Source of the DNA: Takakia lepidozioides
Lineage: Eukaryota; Streptophyta; Takakiopsida; Takakiales; Takakiaceae
Direction of reading: 5' to 3'
Assembly: GCA_030704615.1 (NCBI GenBank)
Contig: CM060734.1
Span: forward strand, 2,232,001-2,296,000
DNA: 64,000 nt
Part shown: positions 13,881-24,793 of the stretch, piece by piece
Numbering within the stretch: the stretch's first letter is position 1
Layout: each line of letters starts with the position of its first letter
Notes under the pieces: generated by a model
What the model was told of the DNA's origin: nothing
What the model saw: only the letters and a program-made list of their open reading frames with translations
The model's database searches: none
Program-made: the position numbers and the translations under genes

Positions 13881-14793
13881 GTCGGAAGATACCATCAGTC
13901 GCTTGGTGGAAGCGGTGGTCGCCAGGACTTGCAAGGTAGGCAACTATTCTTGTGAGTTGTATCAGGAAACTGGCGCCCTGCGTAAAGGGAGTCAGTTATT
14001 GTTCGTGGATGGGATAATATCCGGAACTAACGTGTCGTTGTTGGTGGACACAGGAGCGTCGCACTCCTTCATGACGCCGGCGGCGGCGCGAAAGTTGGGA
14101 CTCCCGACAAGTGACGTGGGGGCCTCTATTGAGGTGCGTTCTGCCAAAGGAGAACCACAGTTGGCGACAAGGTTGGCGTTTGATGTTCCTCTTCAACTGG
14201 GGAGTTGGGAGGGACGTGAGAACTTCACCATCTGCGAGATCGATGGAGTGGATCTCATTTTGGGGATGACCTTTTTGAGCAAATCCGGAGCGGTCATAGA
14301 TGGCCGCAAGAGAGTAGTCACGCTGCCATGTGGGAATGGTGGCGAGGTCTTACGAGTGTCGGAAACGCCCAAATCCGTGGGAGGGCGAATAAACCTTCTT
14401 TCAGCAAGGGAGTGGGCCGTGGAGGAGGCACACGAGCCCCAATTTTTGCTTTACATTAGAGAAGTGAAGGGAGAAGGCGATGGGGAGCCGAGCCCAGATT
14501 GGATCAAGGGGATTTTGGAGAAATACCAAGATGTGATGCCGGAGGATTTACCAAGCGGTTTGCCACCGCGAAGAGGAGTTGACCACAAGATTGAGGTGAT
14601 ACCGGGATCGGAACCGCCTGCCAAGGCACCCTACCGGTTGAGCCACAGGGAGTTGGTCGAGCTGAAGACTCAGCTCAAGGATCTAATGTCAAAGGGGTAC
14701 ATCGGCCGAGTAAGTCACCTTACGGAGCCCCGGTGCTATTCGCAAACAAGAAGGATGGGACGCTGCGGATGTGTGTCGATTATAGGGCTTTGA
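13795..14793 (+). pseudogene. pol: Protease and N-terminal RT linker of element 1
   Basis: A 332-codon open stretch. The aspartic protease has the active-site loop LLVDTGASHSFMT (catalytic Asp near 14047) and the conserved partner VDLILGMTFL near 14250, consistent with a retroviral-type protease that cleaves Gag-Pol. The C-terminal part ([17 protein letters not shown], then [14 protein letters not shown]) leads into reverse transcriptase. A frame change near 14,720 separates it from the RT core. The start of this frame is not the true protein start, which would be upstream in Gag. Confidence 0.9.
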
Positions 14794-15439
14794 ATAAGGT
14801 GACTATTAAAAACCGGTACCCTTTGCCAAGGATCGACGACCTTTTCGACCGGTTGGCAGGAGCGAAGTATTTCAGCCGGATTGACTTGCGCTCCGGCTAT
14901 CATCAAATTCGGTGGCGGAAGGAGATGAGGAGAAGACCGCATGCAGGACAAGGTATGGTTCATATGAGTTCTTGGTGATGCCTTTTGGGCTCACCAATGC
15001 ACCTGCGACCTTTAGCACGCTGATGAACAGCCTTTTTTAGGAGTGGTTGGATGACTTTGTGATCTTGTACATCGACGACATCTTGGTGTACTCGAAAACA
15101 AAGGAGGAGCACCTGGAGCACCTCAAAAGGGTGTTCCAAAAGTTGCGGGAAGGGAAGCTGTACGCCAAAGTTTCAAAGTGCGAATTTGGGGTCACGAAAG
15201 TGGAGTTCCTGGGGCATGTGATTACACAGGATGGGATCAAAATGGATGACAGAAAGGTGAGGGTGATCTTGGACTGGGAGCCTCCGACTTCGGTCCCGGG
15301 AGTGCGATCCTTCATAGGACTCGCCTCCTATTACCGGAAGTATGTGAGAAATTTCGCCAAGATGCGGGGCCGCTGTCAGACCTTCTGTGTAAATCAAAGT
15401 CTGGGCATGGAACACCTTTTGTGGCCAAGCTTTTGCTGA
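14733..15439 (+). pseudogene. pol: Reverse transcriptase of element 1, with internal TAG
   Basis: RNA-directed DNA polymerase that copies element RNA. Visible motifs are [61 protein letters not shown] and the catalytic YIDD box at 15068-15079 ([10 protein letters not shown]). Further on are GHVITQDGIKMD and GLASYYRKYVRNF. It is broken by a frame change near 14,925, by a TAG at 15038-15040 (context SLF*EWLDDF), and by another frame change near 15,365. The same TAG is present in element 2. The two aspartates of YIDD are intact. Confidence 0.92.
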
Positions 15440-15440
15440 A

Positions 15441-16325
15441 TTGAAGCAGCGGTTGGCGGAAGCTCCAGTCTTGAAAATCCCGGAGTTCGATCGTCCGTTC
15501 GAGATACATACAGATGCCTCGGACTTCGCGATTGGGGGTGTACTGATGCAAGATGGATGTCCAGTGGCTTACGAAAGTAAGAAACTGAATGAAGTGGAGC
15601 AACGGTGGCCGACGCACGAGAAAGAGATGAAGGCGGTGGTGCACTGTCTTGAGCTTTGGCGCCACTATGTTGGTTCCAACCCAGTGAAGGTGTTCACGGA
15701 CAATGTCACGGTGAAGTATTTTGCCACGCAGCCCAAGTTGTCCCCAAAACAACTTAGGTGGCAAGATACTTTGGCGGTGTTCGACGTGGATATCCAGTAC
15801 AAACCGGGACGAGACAACGTGGTGGCCGATGCTTTAAGTAGAAAGCAGCAGCTCTTGTTGGTGTACAAGGGCGAGACGGCGCTCCAAAGGAAGATCCGGA
15901 AGGCTTGCCGGAAGGATGAGCTGGCGAAGTCCGTGATGCAGGACTTGAGGATGGGGGTTAAATCGCAGTTCCACTTGCAAAATGGACTGCTCCGGTATAA
16001 GCAAAAGCGTCTCTACGTGCCGAAGGGAGGGATCAGAGATAGCCTCTTGAGAGAATGCCATGATAGCCCGCTTGCGGGCCACGGCGGAGCCAAGCGCACT
16101 GTGGCACTCTTGAAGAAAGAGTATTTTTGGCCCAAATTGAGGGAGGAGGCAGAGGAGTATGTCAAGACATGCACCACATGCCAACAAAACCGGAGCGAGT
16201 ACAAAAAGCAAGCGGGGCTGTTACAACCCTTGCCGATCCCAGAGGGGACTTGGGAAAGCGTCTCGATGGATTTCATGAATGCCGCTGTCAAAAGGATTCG
16301 ATGCAATCATGGTGGTGGTGGATAG
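15441..16325 (+). pseudogene. pol: RNase H and N-terminal integrase of element 1
   Basis: A 294-codon open frame. RNase H (about residues 1-140) shows IHTDASDFAIGGVL, an HEKEMKAV glutamate, VFTDNVTVKYF and the final RDNVVADALSRK. It degrades template RNA during reverse transcription. The integrase zinc-binding HHCC region follows (HDSPLAGHGG, then CTTCQQ), then the start of the catalytic core (WESVSMDFMN). The frame is lost near 16,295 and integrase continues in another frame from 16,279. Confidence 0.92.
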
Positions 16326-17327
16326 GTTCAGTAAAATGGGCCATTTCATCCCCACTAAGGAGACGGCAAAGGCGCAGGAGACAGGACGACTTTACTTCGC
16401 CCACGTCTTAAACCATCATGGAGTCCCGAAGGATATTGTCTCGGACCGCGATCCAAAGTTTACGAGTAAATTTTGGAGGGCACTTTGGAAGAAGATGGGG
16501 ACGAGGCTGAAGATGAGCACCGCCTTCTGACCTACGACCGACGGCAAACAGAAAGAGTGAATTCCGTAGTGAAGCAGATCTTGCGGAATTACGTGTCGGC
16601 AGACCAAACAGACTGGGTGGAACACTTAGACGCGGCAGAGTTCTGTTATAATAACACAGAACACTCCGCAACGGGAGTTTCCCCTTTCGTATTGGTCTAT
16701 GGAAAAGCACCTCTGGTGCCGACAAGTTGGGCCGCCCAGGACGTTGAGGAACCGGCAGTAGCGGCGATACTGGAAGAACGCGAGCGTTTGTTGAAGCTCG
16801 CAAAGTACAACATTGCCAAAGCTAGGAAACGGTATGAAAGGCAGGCGAATCGGAAGCGGAGGGAAGCGAAGTTTGAGGCAGGCACAGAGGTCTGGTTGAA
16901 CATCAAGAATTTTCGACTACCTCCGGAAGTGAGTCCGAAGTTCGTACCTCCGTATGCGGGCCCCTTTCGCATTCGGAAGGTTATGAATGAGGATGTGTAT
17001 GAATTGGAGCTGCCGGCAAACAGCAAGGTGCACCCAGTATTCCATGTCTCCCTTTTGAAGCCTTACTTCAAAGATGAAGCGCGTCCGAATCGGCATCAAG
17101 TGTTGCGTCCGCCACCTATGCTGTTGGATCATGAAAATGAACCTGAGTACGAGGTGGAGGCAATACTTAAGTCGAGGAGGTTCAAGAACCGAGAAACGGA
17201 GTATCTCGTCAAATGGAAGGGCTATCATCATGTGGAGGCATCTTGGGTGCGTGCCTCAGAAATGGAAAACGCATCCGAGGCGGTTGTAGCTTTCGAAGGG
17301 CGACCTCAAAAGCGGAAGAAGCGTTGA
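16279..17327 (+). pseudogene. pol: Integrase core and C-terminal chromodomain of element 1
   Basis: Integrase continues at 16279-16530 (VVVDRFSKMGHFIPT and VSDRDPKFTS, both catalytic aspartates). It shifts frame near 16,490, then runs open to TGA 17325-17327. The downstream part has FCYNNTEHSATGVSPF, a GPFRI-type strand motif and HPVFHVSLLKPYF. It ends in a chromodomain (EYEVEAILKSRRFKNRETEY, LVKWKGYHHVEASWV), about the last 60 residues. A C-terminal chromodomain is the defining mark of chromoviruses. The catalytic glutamate region is disturbed by the frame change. Confidence 0.92.
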
Positions 17328-18230
17328 TGGGGACATCAACTTTGGAGCGTGGGGGAGGAAATGCATGCTTAGCCCGGCTTAGCTAGCTTAGGAATCCGAT
17401 TGCAAAAACTTGTATTGTACAAAACGTGCTTATAAATGAAATGGCTTCCAAATGTTGTGCGTCCTATTTTGTTTGGAATGGTGATGCATGGTATGGCTGG
17501 CTAGTGTGTAGAATGCATGCTAGCTTATAAAAGTGGGAGAGGTAAATTGGGTTAATCGTGTGTTGTGCGTAGTGCCGAAATCGGTGACCCCCATCCAAGG
17601 GGCAAGGAAACTTGCGCCTTCTTTGGGAGTTCACGTGCTAGTGCGCACCTGGCGCGTGCGCGTACTATAACTGCGCTACCGAGGGGGTTGCCTTGTAGTG
17701 CGGGCTAACGTGGAAGCTACGTGCTTCCGTTCACGTACTATAATCGTGTAGCCTCGGGACGAAGTCGTAGTGCGGCTTCGGCATGTTCCCGTACCTCAGG
17801 CCAGCATTCCAAGGCGGACCCAATTGTAGTGATTGGGGCGCACGGTTGGTTCAAGGTTATCTTCCTAGTCAAAGAGGGTTCCAGGGAACCCTTGCTCAAG
17901 GTGATGCCAAAAGCGGCATCATGAGCGGTCGCAAGCAATGTTGTTGCAGTAAGGCGATTCGATCCTCGGGGAGGATCGTTCCTTGGCCTGAAGTAGGCTA
18001 AGAAGAGTGCACTGGGAGGAACTGGAGAGGCTCTACCCTTGGCCGGGACTTGGAGGAAGTCGGCCGAACTAGCTAGTGGAGAGTAGAGTCAAGTGTGGGG
18101 TTTGGTTCTTTGCCATGGACGCCATGGTACGGAAACAAACTCCTTGATGTGGGACGCCACAACTTGGATGTTCGTTTCTACAAAATGGACAAGTCGATGA
18201 GGACATCGACTCCCTGTTGGTAGGGGTGTG
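17328..18230 (+). other. Non-coding tail of element 1 between pol and 3' LTR
   Basis: About 900 bp without a coding frame of note. It has repeated blocks such as CGTACTATAA near 17660 and CGTACTATAATCGTGTAGCC near 17735, and pairs of short inverted GTGCGCAC-like words. GGTAGGGGTG at 18219-18230 is the best polypurine-tract candidate just before the 3' LTR. No env-like gene is visible. Confidence 0.7.
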
Positions 18231-18956
18231 TGTCGCGCCCTTTGCCTTGAGGGCAGGGGGGCGGGACACATGAGGGGCTGCCCCTGTGGTGGGGGCAGCG
18301 GCAGCGATAGGTATGGGGGGCTGAAGCACCCTTGAATGCCCAAGGCACTCAAGGAGGCGGAGCCGCTCACTAGGTGGAGCCCCGCACACCGGGTTGCGGT
18401 GGGGGTGGCTCCACAAGGGGTGGTGGTAGCTTAGCGGGACTTAGTGGGGGTGGCATAGGACTCACCGTGGGGCGGAGACCTCGTGGTGGGAGTCGTGGGG
18501 AGTCTTGGGACTCATCACGGTCCATAGGGTCGTGGTGAGTGGGCCAAGACTCACCGCGACTCATCACCGGGAGTCGAGGGTTTTCGTGGTGGTTCGCCAT
18601 AAAATGGCATGGCTGGTTGTGAAACCCCCGCGGACAGCTACAGAAGTATATATAGGGAGTAGTAACCCCGAGAACGGTGCAAGCCCGTTGGTGACCAAAA
18701 ACTAGTGAGTAAGCGAGCGAGCCGGAAAGCGACCAAAGAGTGGGGAGCTGTTCCGGACTGCCAACTACCAAAGGGAATTCCCGCTGGTTCCAAATCGGTG
18801 GAGGGTTCTTTAGGAGAACAAAGGGGGGGACCGTTATGCCCCGGTGAACAGCCGAAGCTCCAAGTTGGCCAGGCGGCCAGGTTGGGAGTCAGGCGCGCGC
18901 ATCAAAGCGAGTAACTATGACTTGAGGGGGAGCTTACCGAAGTGAGGTGCGCGACA
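18231..18956 (+). repeat. 3' LTR of element 1
   Basis: 726 bp, TGTCGCGCCC to GTGCGCGACA. It is the same as 12028-12757 apart from roughly twenty small differences by eye, mostly one-base length changes in G or C runs. TTCCT follows at 18957-18961. Confidence 0.93.
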
Positions 18957-18970
18957 TTCCTTGTATCTTC

Positions 18971-19250
18971 AAATATAACATAATTCATTGAGAGCCACAC
19001 TCATCGCAAAATGCAATGTGCGTTTGTATCGTCCACGTCCACTTTCCACATACTCGTAATTCACATAATACAACACCTAAGCTTATTCCAAGAAAGCCAA
19101 AGCCAAAGATATAAGGGTCATGTTCCCCAGGCCTACTCGCATAAATATAACATAATTCATTGAGAGCGACACTCATCTCAAAATGCAATGTGCGTTTGTA
19201 TCGTCCACGTCCACTTCTTTTCACATACTCGTAATTCACATAACACAGCA
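18971..19250. repeat. ~108-bp direct repeat, two copies
   Basis: 18971-19078 and 19143-19250 share AAATATAACATAATTCATTG, CAAAATGCAATGTGCGTTTG and TACTCGTAATTCACATAA in order. A 64-bp spacer carries the AAAGATATAAGGGTC block that also lies left of element 1. Confidence 0.85.
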
Positions 19251-19930
19251 CTGAAGCCTCTTCCCGGATTTTATTTTTGAAGAGAAGTTCACAAGGCGGG
19301 TGTTGATAGTTGGTGAGCAGGTGAGCAAAAGATGCGAGGGTTGCAAGCGTCATTTGCAGCCAGAAGAACACCGACAATTTGTAGGGAAATGTCCGGGCAG
19401 CGAAGATGCAGAAGGTGAAGCATTGTGAGCGGTGACAAGTGTTCAATGCTTGTATTAGAACCCGCAATCATTTTATCATTGTTCAAACAGATTCCATCAT
19501 TTGAAATATACTCGGCCTGATCAATTGTACAATGTAGCTTGGCGGTCGTCATCGTCTCCAACAGCACCATGGCTCCAGTGACCCTCGCCTCTTGGTTTGC
19601 ATGAAGGTCCCATGTCCGCTGGGTTCGAAGTAAGGGTAATCTGGATGACCCCACCACCTGGGCTTGCACCTTGTAGCTGTCGAGGTGCATCCCAATGGCA
19701 CATTTTAGGAACTACGCGCACCAACATAAATGTGTCATGTGCCTATTTTAGCCCCTACAAAGTGGAATCATCGGATGTTGTGCTTCTCTCTACCATCCTA
19801 CCTGAGCATGTGTGCGTCGGTCGGTCGGACGGCCAAAGCCGGTTGTGTTGATTGTTCCTCCAGAAACCTCCACGCACGTTTAGACGTGGCGTCCGACGTC
19901 CGACGTGACGTGTTGTGTTATGTTTTGTTG
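19251..19930. other. Unassigned sequence, weak minus-strand open frame
   Basis: A 133-codon minus-strand frame at 19690-19289 has no motif I can name. The segment 19,765-19,840 is a copy of the end of the dispersed repeats at 10.8 and 11.5 kb. A gene fragment is possible but not supported. Confidence 0.35.
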
Positions 19931-20662
19931 TGTTGTGAAGTCATTCTACTTATAACCAGGCTGGGTGGACGAAACGACCAATGAGGAACCATCACAGAAG
20001 AACACCATCCCTCCACCCCTGTATATTTGGTGCCCAAAGGATTACAAAAGAAAGCTGGCTAGGGGCTTGCCACAAGAGGCTAGGCTGCCAGCTTCTACCG
20101 GCTCAGTCCAACATTTAAATGTGAAGCCAGTCTTGCACCAAAGAGCCAAGGCTTTCAATTCACGTTTGGACGTGACGTCCGATGTCCGACACCACCTCAA
20201 GCATGAGACCGGCTTGCTCAAGGTGGAGGTGGATTCCAAGGGCCGGAAAGTTATGAGATATTTGATATTCTCAGTATTTGATGTCATTCACAGATAGCCT
20301 CCACTTGAGAAATGGAGAAAGAGACGGAGGTCTACTTAGCCTTCTTGTTCTGCACCTTATAGCCACAAAGGATGGGAGATAGCTCATTGTTTGTCTGTTT
20401 ATGTTCACTGTAAACTAATTTGATGTTGTGTGTTGTGAAGTCATTCTACTTATAACCAGGCTGGGTGGACGAAACGACCAATGAGGAACTATCACAGAAG
20501 AACACCATCCCTCCACCCCTGTATATTTGGTGCCGAAAGGATTACGAAAGGAAGTTGGCTAGGGGCCTGCCACAAGAGGCTAGGCTGCCAGCTTCCACCG
20601 GCTCAGTCCAACATTTAAATGTCAAGCCAAATCTTGCACCAAAGAGCCAAGGCTTTCAATTC
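19931..20662. repeat. ~231-bp direct repeat, 500-bp period
   Basis: 19931-20161 and 20431-20662 are nearly identical, from TTGTGAAGTCATTCTACTTA to AAGAGCCAAGGCTTTCAATT. Both copies keep an open plus-strand frame (NTIPPPLYIW) with a few differences, but the frame has no known domain. The arrangement could be a tandem duplication of a 500-bp unit or the ends of a small unrecognised element. Confidence 0.85.
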
Positions 20663-20944
20663 CCTGGCTCGACCTCCTTTTTATCACCCTTAGCAACAAA
20701 GTCCTGCAATGGTGAGAATATGGCCTGAGCGGTCGACGGTCGACGGTCGTCGTACCATTTTTGTATTTCAGAAAATGCCAGCGACCATCGACCGTCGCTC
20801 CATTTAAAAAATAAAAAAATAAACATTTTATTTTTTTTAATAAAAAGAAAATAAAGTGACGGTTACCTACCGTGGGCGCACACCTATATCCGTGGAGACA
20901 TACAACATCTAGAAGGAAAATGCATTCTACATAGACTTTGTTTC
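20663..20944. other. Copy of the GCGACC-type repeat
   Basis: 20,755-20,865 (GAAAATGCCAGCGACCATC, then AAAAAGAAAATAAAGTGAC) matches 11,040-11,165. The rest shows nothing recognisable. Confidence 0.6.
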
Positions 20945-22570
20945 TTATTTCCGAGGATAGTTTTTTTCCCCTTGACATTTGGGTAGATGGAGTGATGATC
21001 GTCGATGATCATCACTTCTTCTCTGATTTCTGGGGTTTTTTTTTTTTTTTGGGCCAGCTATTAGGGATCCGTCGGTGTAGTGGGAGTTGACAGGTGGGTA
21101 TCTGAGGGAGAGGTCCATCTGGGCTGTCGGGGGTTTGGTGCGGACAGTGATTGGGGGGGGGGGGGGGGGGGGGGGGATCATACGAGACCATGTTTTGGAG
21201 TGGGGCATTTTAGGGTAGAGGCGAGAGGCAGGAGTTTGGTGAGGGGGGGTAGGGAATGTGGTGGCATTCATGCCATGTGTATCCGTTAGGAGGTATTTGA
21301 GTCGGGTTGGGAAGTCGGCGGGTATAAGGGAGCCTGTGTTGGAGTGGTGGACAAGGAGTATGAGGGTTAGGGTGGGTTCGCGGTGTTGGAGGTATTAGGG
21401 AGAGGTGGGGTGTGATGGTATTGGAGCTGGTCTGGGTCAATTGCGGCTAGGGGGATGACCTCGGGGGGAAGCTGAAGAAGGGGGTGCGGGTTATTAGGGA
21501 GTTGTTGGTGTGTTAGTAGCAGAATGGTGGCAGCAGATGGGGAGGATTGAGCCGCGAGGCAGGCCCATTGCAATGCGTCATGCGTGGAAGAGCCTAGGGG
21601 CAGGTGTGCATAACCGCGGCGCGGCCCAGGTGTGTTGGGAGGCAGAGCCAATGGCTCCAAATAGGCAGTCGCGGGGGTGCGAGCTGGAGTATGATGAGAG
21701 GAGCATGGGGCATGTAAGTGGGCTTGAGTAGTAAGAGTGCGTGATTTGAAAGGAATCTATAAGGAGTGCAAGAACGTCTGGGGGGAGGGTAGTATGAGAC
21801 TGGGCTTATGTGAGCTTGAGGGGGGAACGTGGTTTTTTGGGAGGGATATCAATCAGATAGCGGTCTACGAGCCAGCAGACTTCTGTGGCAAAGTCTTGCC
21901 TATCTGGCGTGAGCTGGCTGGATGGTGGGCTTGAAGTAGAATATATGTGCCAGAGTCAAGTGAGTCGGTCATTAGGGATGAGTCCCATATAGCGACCCTA
22001 GGGGGCATATAGCTTGGACAGACGTTTGCCAAGACGTACAATGGGGGAGATGTGTAGGATGTCTTTATCCGGATTACATTCTGCGATGCAGACATGTACC
22101 TCAGGAGCATCTAGGGGGTTGTGGATGAAGCGGGCATCTATTGCTTGGGTTTGGGAGGTGTGTTGTAAGTGAGTATGGGCTAGGTAGTTGGTGTTAGTGG
22201 ATTTATGGAATGCAGTAAGTAGGTCAAGGTTGTGGGCTGGGTCACAATCATCATGGGACCCAAATAAGTCATCCTCGACTTGCCAGGTGTTGTCTTCGGT
22301 TGAGTATCCGGCCCATTTATATAGGTAAAAAGTGTCTAGACGTGGCGCCGTATTCATCGATAGTGGTTTGAGTTCTGGTTCCTAGAATAGCTTCAATAAT
22401 GAAGGCTTCCGGGTTGTCCGGGTTGATATTGTGTGGGTTCGGGGATGAAAGTGGAGTGAGTGGGGACAATGGGCCATGGGGGGGCTGAGTGGGAGTGCAG
22501 GGGGTGGTAGAGTCAGATGAAGTGGGTATAGCTGGGTCAGATCCGGACATGTGGGGGGGGGCAACTGCTT
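20945..22570 (-). mobile_element. Chromodomain/RNase H element fragment (copy A)
   Basis: Minus-strand remnant. Reading from 22,550 downwards there is a Pro/Thr/Ser-rich leader, then a chromodomain-like stretch (AFIIEAILGTRTQTTIDE, one frame change near 22,345, then FYLYKWAGYSTEDNTWQVED). After that come ~1 kb of broken coding sequence with FGAIGSASQHTW and ALQWACLAAQ blocks. Near 21,080 is HYTDGSLIAG, the first catalytic-aspartate strand of an RNase H. The frame then enters poly(A)-like sequence and a 24-bp palindrome (20992-21015), where it ends. Several stops make it a pseudogene. The family was not identified. A retroelement ORF is the best guess because related fragments continue the RNase H fold. 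Confidence 0.6.
21149..21176. repeat. Poly(G) tract
   Basis: Uninterrupted run of about 27 G on the plus strand, coding for prolines in the minus-strand element frame. It is G-quadruplex-prone and a likely spot for assembly length error. Confidence 0.85.
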
Positions 22571-23320
22571 GGTGATATCAGGTAGGTGTACGCGTTTAGA
22601 GGGGAACTAGAACCAACACAATGTGCAGCCATACTGTGATCAAGGGCGAACCCAAAACGTGCACATGTATTGTCTCGTCACTGGAGTACAGCACTAGTCT
22701 CTCCTCTGATCTCTTCCTAAGCTCATGTATCAACGTCCATCGTGATCAGACCACCCTCTCGCGGCCATCTCCTCTGTCTCCAGCTCTCAATCTACCATCT
22801 CCACTCACTCTTTGATAGTCTTGATTCCCATCATTACGAATGCTAATCTCTCTTATTCTGTCTTTCTGCTTACTTGCCTTGTACCCTCCAAAACGTAGTA
22901 GGTTAGCCCCTTAGTTGGAGCCACTCCACTTTGATCACCGCTCAACTGATTATTCTAATACTAAACACATTACCCTCCTTGGGTGTACCTCTCTTCTGTG
23001 TATTTAATACATGGCCAAGTGGCAACTAATGAGGTCTTGATATTATCCTTAAGCTCAAAATGTTTACCAGCATCTGCTTAGTCATGTACCCTGTCGATTC
23101 AGGCGGCGCCCCCTCAGCCGCTGAGCTGTATTGCATCAACGCCCTGCATGTCGCCATCTCCTCGACCTTCATCCAGCCTCACGGTTCATTTATCCAGTCT
23201 CGTTGGCCTTTCTTAGTGAAAGCACGCCTCCTGCCCCCACCGATGAACCGTCTTTGATGCTGACTGTTCATAATCCGTTCATCCGTTGTCGTAATGAGGC
23301 ACATAAGTAATACCCAACGT
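22571..23320. other. Low-complexity coding-like DNA, no supported gene
   Basis: C/T-rich plus strand with short open frames (22621-22815, 23060-23257). They read like decayed sequence of the neighbouring RNase H elements, but no motif proves it. Confidence 0.4.
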
Positions 23321-23321
23321 C

Positions 23322-23860
23322 ATGCATTCTCCCTATCCTCTTCATCCGCACATGCCCTTGGCGCATTCATCATTGTTTGCCACATTCATTCCTTCCAACT
23401 CTACCTTATCTCCGTCCGTTCATCATTCGTTTGATAAACCCCTAGGGTTTTATTGGCACTTGTTTTCCCCTTACACCACCACCACCACCTTGGATCGAAA
23501 CCTTATCTCCGCTTTTATCAACCATGCTATCTCCATCGATAAACCCATCCATTTTATCAAAGTCTGCTCATAGACTGGTATCAACGGCAACGAGGAGGCA
23601 GACCTCCTCGTCCAGCTGGGGCATCCAAACCCCCGGTCGAACCCTCGGCCGACCCCATCCACATTGCCCATGCACATCCCTTCTGGTTGATTTACCCGGT
23701 TCTTGATCCCCCAGAACCCCGACCAATCCGGAACCTTCTTACTACCCTGACTAGACAGGCCAACAAACAAGCCTCAACCTCTCTCGGTCACACCAAACTA
23801 CCACTACAACACACCCTATGTAATTTCGACGATTTAGTTTGACACTGGCGTTGACTGTTG
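23322..23860 (+). pseudogene. RNase H fragment (copy C of the same family)
   Basis: The block LDRNLISAFINHAISIDKP, a stop, then TGINGNEEADLLVQLGHP matches the corresponding part of the fragment at 50 kb (LDRNLIA, HTGIHGNEEADLLAQLG). The last aspartate of the RNase H active site lies in GNEEAD. Three or more in-frame stops (near 23,572, 23,690 and 23,740) show decay. Confidence 0.75.
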
Positions 23861-24126
23861 TCACTTTCGACTGTTCCAACCATTCTGCAGTCAAAATTTA
23901 TATTAAAATATTCGAGGTGCTAGACAACCGCGAAATTGTTTACTATAGTGAGAGACTTTAACTACCTAAAATGAGCTGATTGAGACAACCAGTTAAGCAA
24001 TGGCACGTGTAATCACAATATATAAATTATATAGCAATATATATGTGGATAATAAGAAGTAAAAACATTTAACTATTTTTGCACTGACCCAACACATTAA
24101 TAGTAAACTAATTGTGTGCTAGTTAA
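23861..24126. other. AT-rich spacer, nothing recognised
   Basis: No open frame, repeat or motif of note. Confidence 0.5.
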
Positions 24127-24352
24127 GGTTAGTGAAACAAAACAACTGAATTATCTGGACGAATGATAAACAAACGCCTTGCTGGCAGCTATTGGATGAA
24201 CATAAAGGTTAGTGAAACAAAACAACTGAATTATCTGAACGAATGATATACAAACGTCTTGCTGGCAGCCACTGGATGAACGTATGAATGAACGATAAAG
24301 CAAACGCCTTGCTGGCAACTATTGGATGAACGTATGAACGAATGATAATGCA
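24127..24352. repeat. Tandem repeat, ~80-bp unit, 2.7 copies
   Basis: GTTAGTGAAACAAAACAACT...CTTGCTGGCAGCTATTGGAT repeats at 24127-24207 and 24208-24285. A shorter third copy (CAAACGCCTTGCTGGCAAC) runs to about 24350. Confidence 0.85.
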
Positions 24353-24598
24353 CTTGGCTCGAATTTAGGGTTGCTAGGTCGCAGTGTGCAGGGCTGGGAC
24401 TTGGTGTTTTTTGGGGTCCACGTGGTTCGAGAGCTCCGCACTTCGCCGAGCGGGAGGCTTAGGGACTTAGCGTTTGTTTGTCTTCTGTGCCACCATCTGT
24501 GTTTTCTTAAGGTTTGCGAACCAGGATAAGCGGTTTTTAAAATACTAGTATCTTATTGTGTGCACAGGAGAGAGCGGGTGGGCGGCAGCGACGCAACA

Positions 24599-24626
24599 GC
24601 GTGAGCGTGTGAACGTACGCTCACGC
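24599..24626. repeat. Perfect 10-bp-stem hairpin
   Basis: GCGTGAGCGT (24599-24608) and ACGCTCACGC (24617-24626) with an 8-base loop. The related word CAGCGTGAGC follows. No gene is nearby, so a regulatory role is not supported. Confidence 0.7.
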
Positions 24627-24767
24627 CACGTCAGCGTGAGCACATATCCCGCCACGTCACCTTGGGCCAACATAGCAAGTTACATAAGAAATGATGTCTA
24701 TACCCGAGGGGCCTATAACCGCGGACACCCTCCACACATATTCCAACACCTACTACATCTAAGCTGG

Positions 24768-24793
24768 ACCCGGGTTTTAAAATGAACCCGGGT
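24768..24793. repeat. Perfect 9-bp-stem hairpin
   Basis: ACCCGGGTT (24768-24776), TTAAAATG, AACCCGGGT (24785-24793). Weaker ACCCGG words recur near 24,930 and 24,950. Confidence 0.7.

Larger units (their letters stand above)
12028..18956 (+). mobile_element. Full-length Ty3/gypsy chromovirus (element 1)
   Basis: A 6,929-bp LTR retrotransposon bounded by two ~730-bp LTRs and a perfect TTCCT duplication. The order is LTR, PBS, gag, zinc knuckle, protease, reverse transcriptase, RNase H, integrase, chromodomain, ~900-bp non-coding tail, LTR. Gene order with integrase last in pol places it in Ty3/gypsy, and the C-terminal chromodomain makes it a chromovirus. The chromodomain is thought to guide integration into heterochromatin. 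The copy is non-autonomous as read, because gag and pol carry several stops and frameshifts. The two LTRs differ mainly by one-base indels in homopolymers, so the insertion is young or the assembly has residual indel errors. Confidence 0.95.
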
